Shown: piece after piece, positions 33,674 through 33,837 of the stretch | Numbering within the stretch: position 1 is the first letter of the stretch | How the letters are laid out: each line of letters opens with the position of its first letter | NCBI GenBank assembly: GCA_024405755.1 | Contig: JAKSOD010000014.1 | Coordinates: 1 to 33,837 of the forward strand | Direction: 5' to 3' | Source: Clostridia bacterium | GTDB taxonomy: Bacteria; Bacillota; Clostridia; Oscillospirales; CAG-272 | DNA length: 33,837 bases | Made by a program: the position numbers and the translations under genes | The notes under the pieces: generated by a model | The model's input: only the letters and a program-made list of their open reading frames with translations | Told to the model about the DNA's origin: nothing | Databases searched by the model: none

Positions 33674-33701
33674 ATTTTACCACTTTTTTTTGCAAATGCA
33701 A
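33674..33701 (-). promoter_or_regulatory. Sigma-A promoter of the 55-residue peptide gene
   Basis: On the complement: TTGCAT (33701-33696), 16-bp spacer, TAAAAT (33679-33674), preceded by TGG (extended -10). Confidence 0.65.
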
Positions 33702-33782
33702 GTCTTATTGCAAAAAAACATTCGTATTTCCGTGTTTTTCTGTGCGGAAACGGAGAATTGTTTTTGCCGAACCGGATTTGAC

Positions 33783-33837
33783 GCGGGCTGTCGCATTAAG
33801 ACAGCCCGTCAAAAACGGCGGTCAGGAGCCGCCGTTT
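33783..33837. repeat. Inverted copy of the intergenic repeat, cut by the window edge
   Basis: These 55 bp are the exact reverse complement of 16912-16966, including the GGGCTGTC/GACAGCCC and CGGCGG/CCGCCG hairpins. The rest of the element would lie beyond the window. Confidence 0.93.

Overview
The window looks like a chromosomal segment of an anaerobic, endospore-forming Firmicute, most likely a gut-type Clostridia (Oscillospirales-like). This rests on spoIIR, a SleB-type cortex/cell-wall hydrolase, a TepA-type ClpP-like protease, a stand-alone ferredoxin:thioredoxin reductase catalytic subunit next to thioredoxin, secreted proteins with InlB B-repeats and BspA-like leucine-rich repeats, Gram-positive signal peptides and strong AGGAGG-type ribosome binding sites. 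Species cannot be named from the sequence. No rRNA, tRNA, CRISPR array, integrase or transposase gene was seen.

Layout. 1-2.6 kb (+): a 5'-truncated gene for a large glycine-zipper/coiled-coil protein and a small polytopic membrane protein, both unrecognised. 2.8-5.2 kb (-): an overlapping three-gene operon of an ECF sigma factor, a single-pass membrane protein in the anti-sigma position and an acyltransferase-3 membrane enzyme. 5.4-7.9 kb: a 43-residue basic peptide gene, a GNAT acetyltransferase, a cytosolic 5'-nucleotidase, and a ferredoxin:thioredoxin reductase-thioredoxin pair. 8-16.6 kb: surface and carbohydrate genes: a 1040-residue secreted leucine-rich-repeat protein, a glycolipid-type glycosyltransferase, a 783-residue lipoprotein with an SGNH-like esterase domain, and 4-alpha-glucanotransferase. 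16.8-19 kb: a hairpin-rich intergenic repeat, then pgk-tpiA. 19.2-22.3 kb (-): alanine racemase, a solute-binding-like lipoprotein and a ribbon-helix-helix protein. 22.4-25.5 kb (+): a lipoprotein, a SleB-type hydrolase, and an SPFH protein paired with a second ribbon-helix-helix protein. 25.6-33.6 kb (-): a Cys/Gly-tailed micro-membrane protein, a Gfo/Idh/MocA oxidoreductase, tepA, spoIIR, pgeF, recX, recA, a VTT-domain protein, rbfA and a 55-residue peptide.

Many genes have a readable sigma-A promoter with an exact 17-bp spacer, and several carry an extended -10 (TGn). These promoters decided several start codons. The 55 bp at the right edge are a perfect inverted copy of the end of the repeat at 16.79-16.97 kb, so the 16.8-kb block with pgk, alr, spoIIR and recA is bracketed by inverted copies of one intergenic repeat.

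The items most worth follow-up are the orphan FTR-thioredoxin pair, the hairpin repeat family, three very short genes (5483, 25604, 33458), the ECF sigma/acyltransferase operon, and the modular lipoprotein behind malQ. No complete new multi-gene defence or biosynthetic system could be demonstrated.
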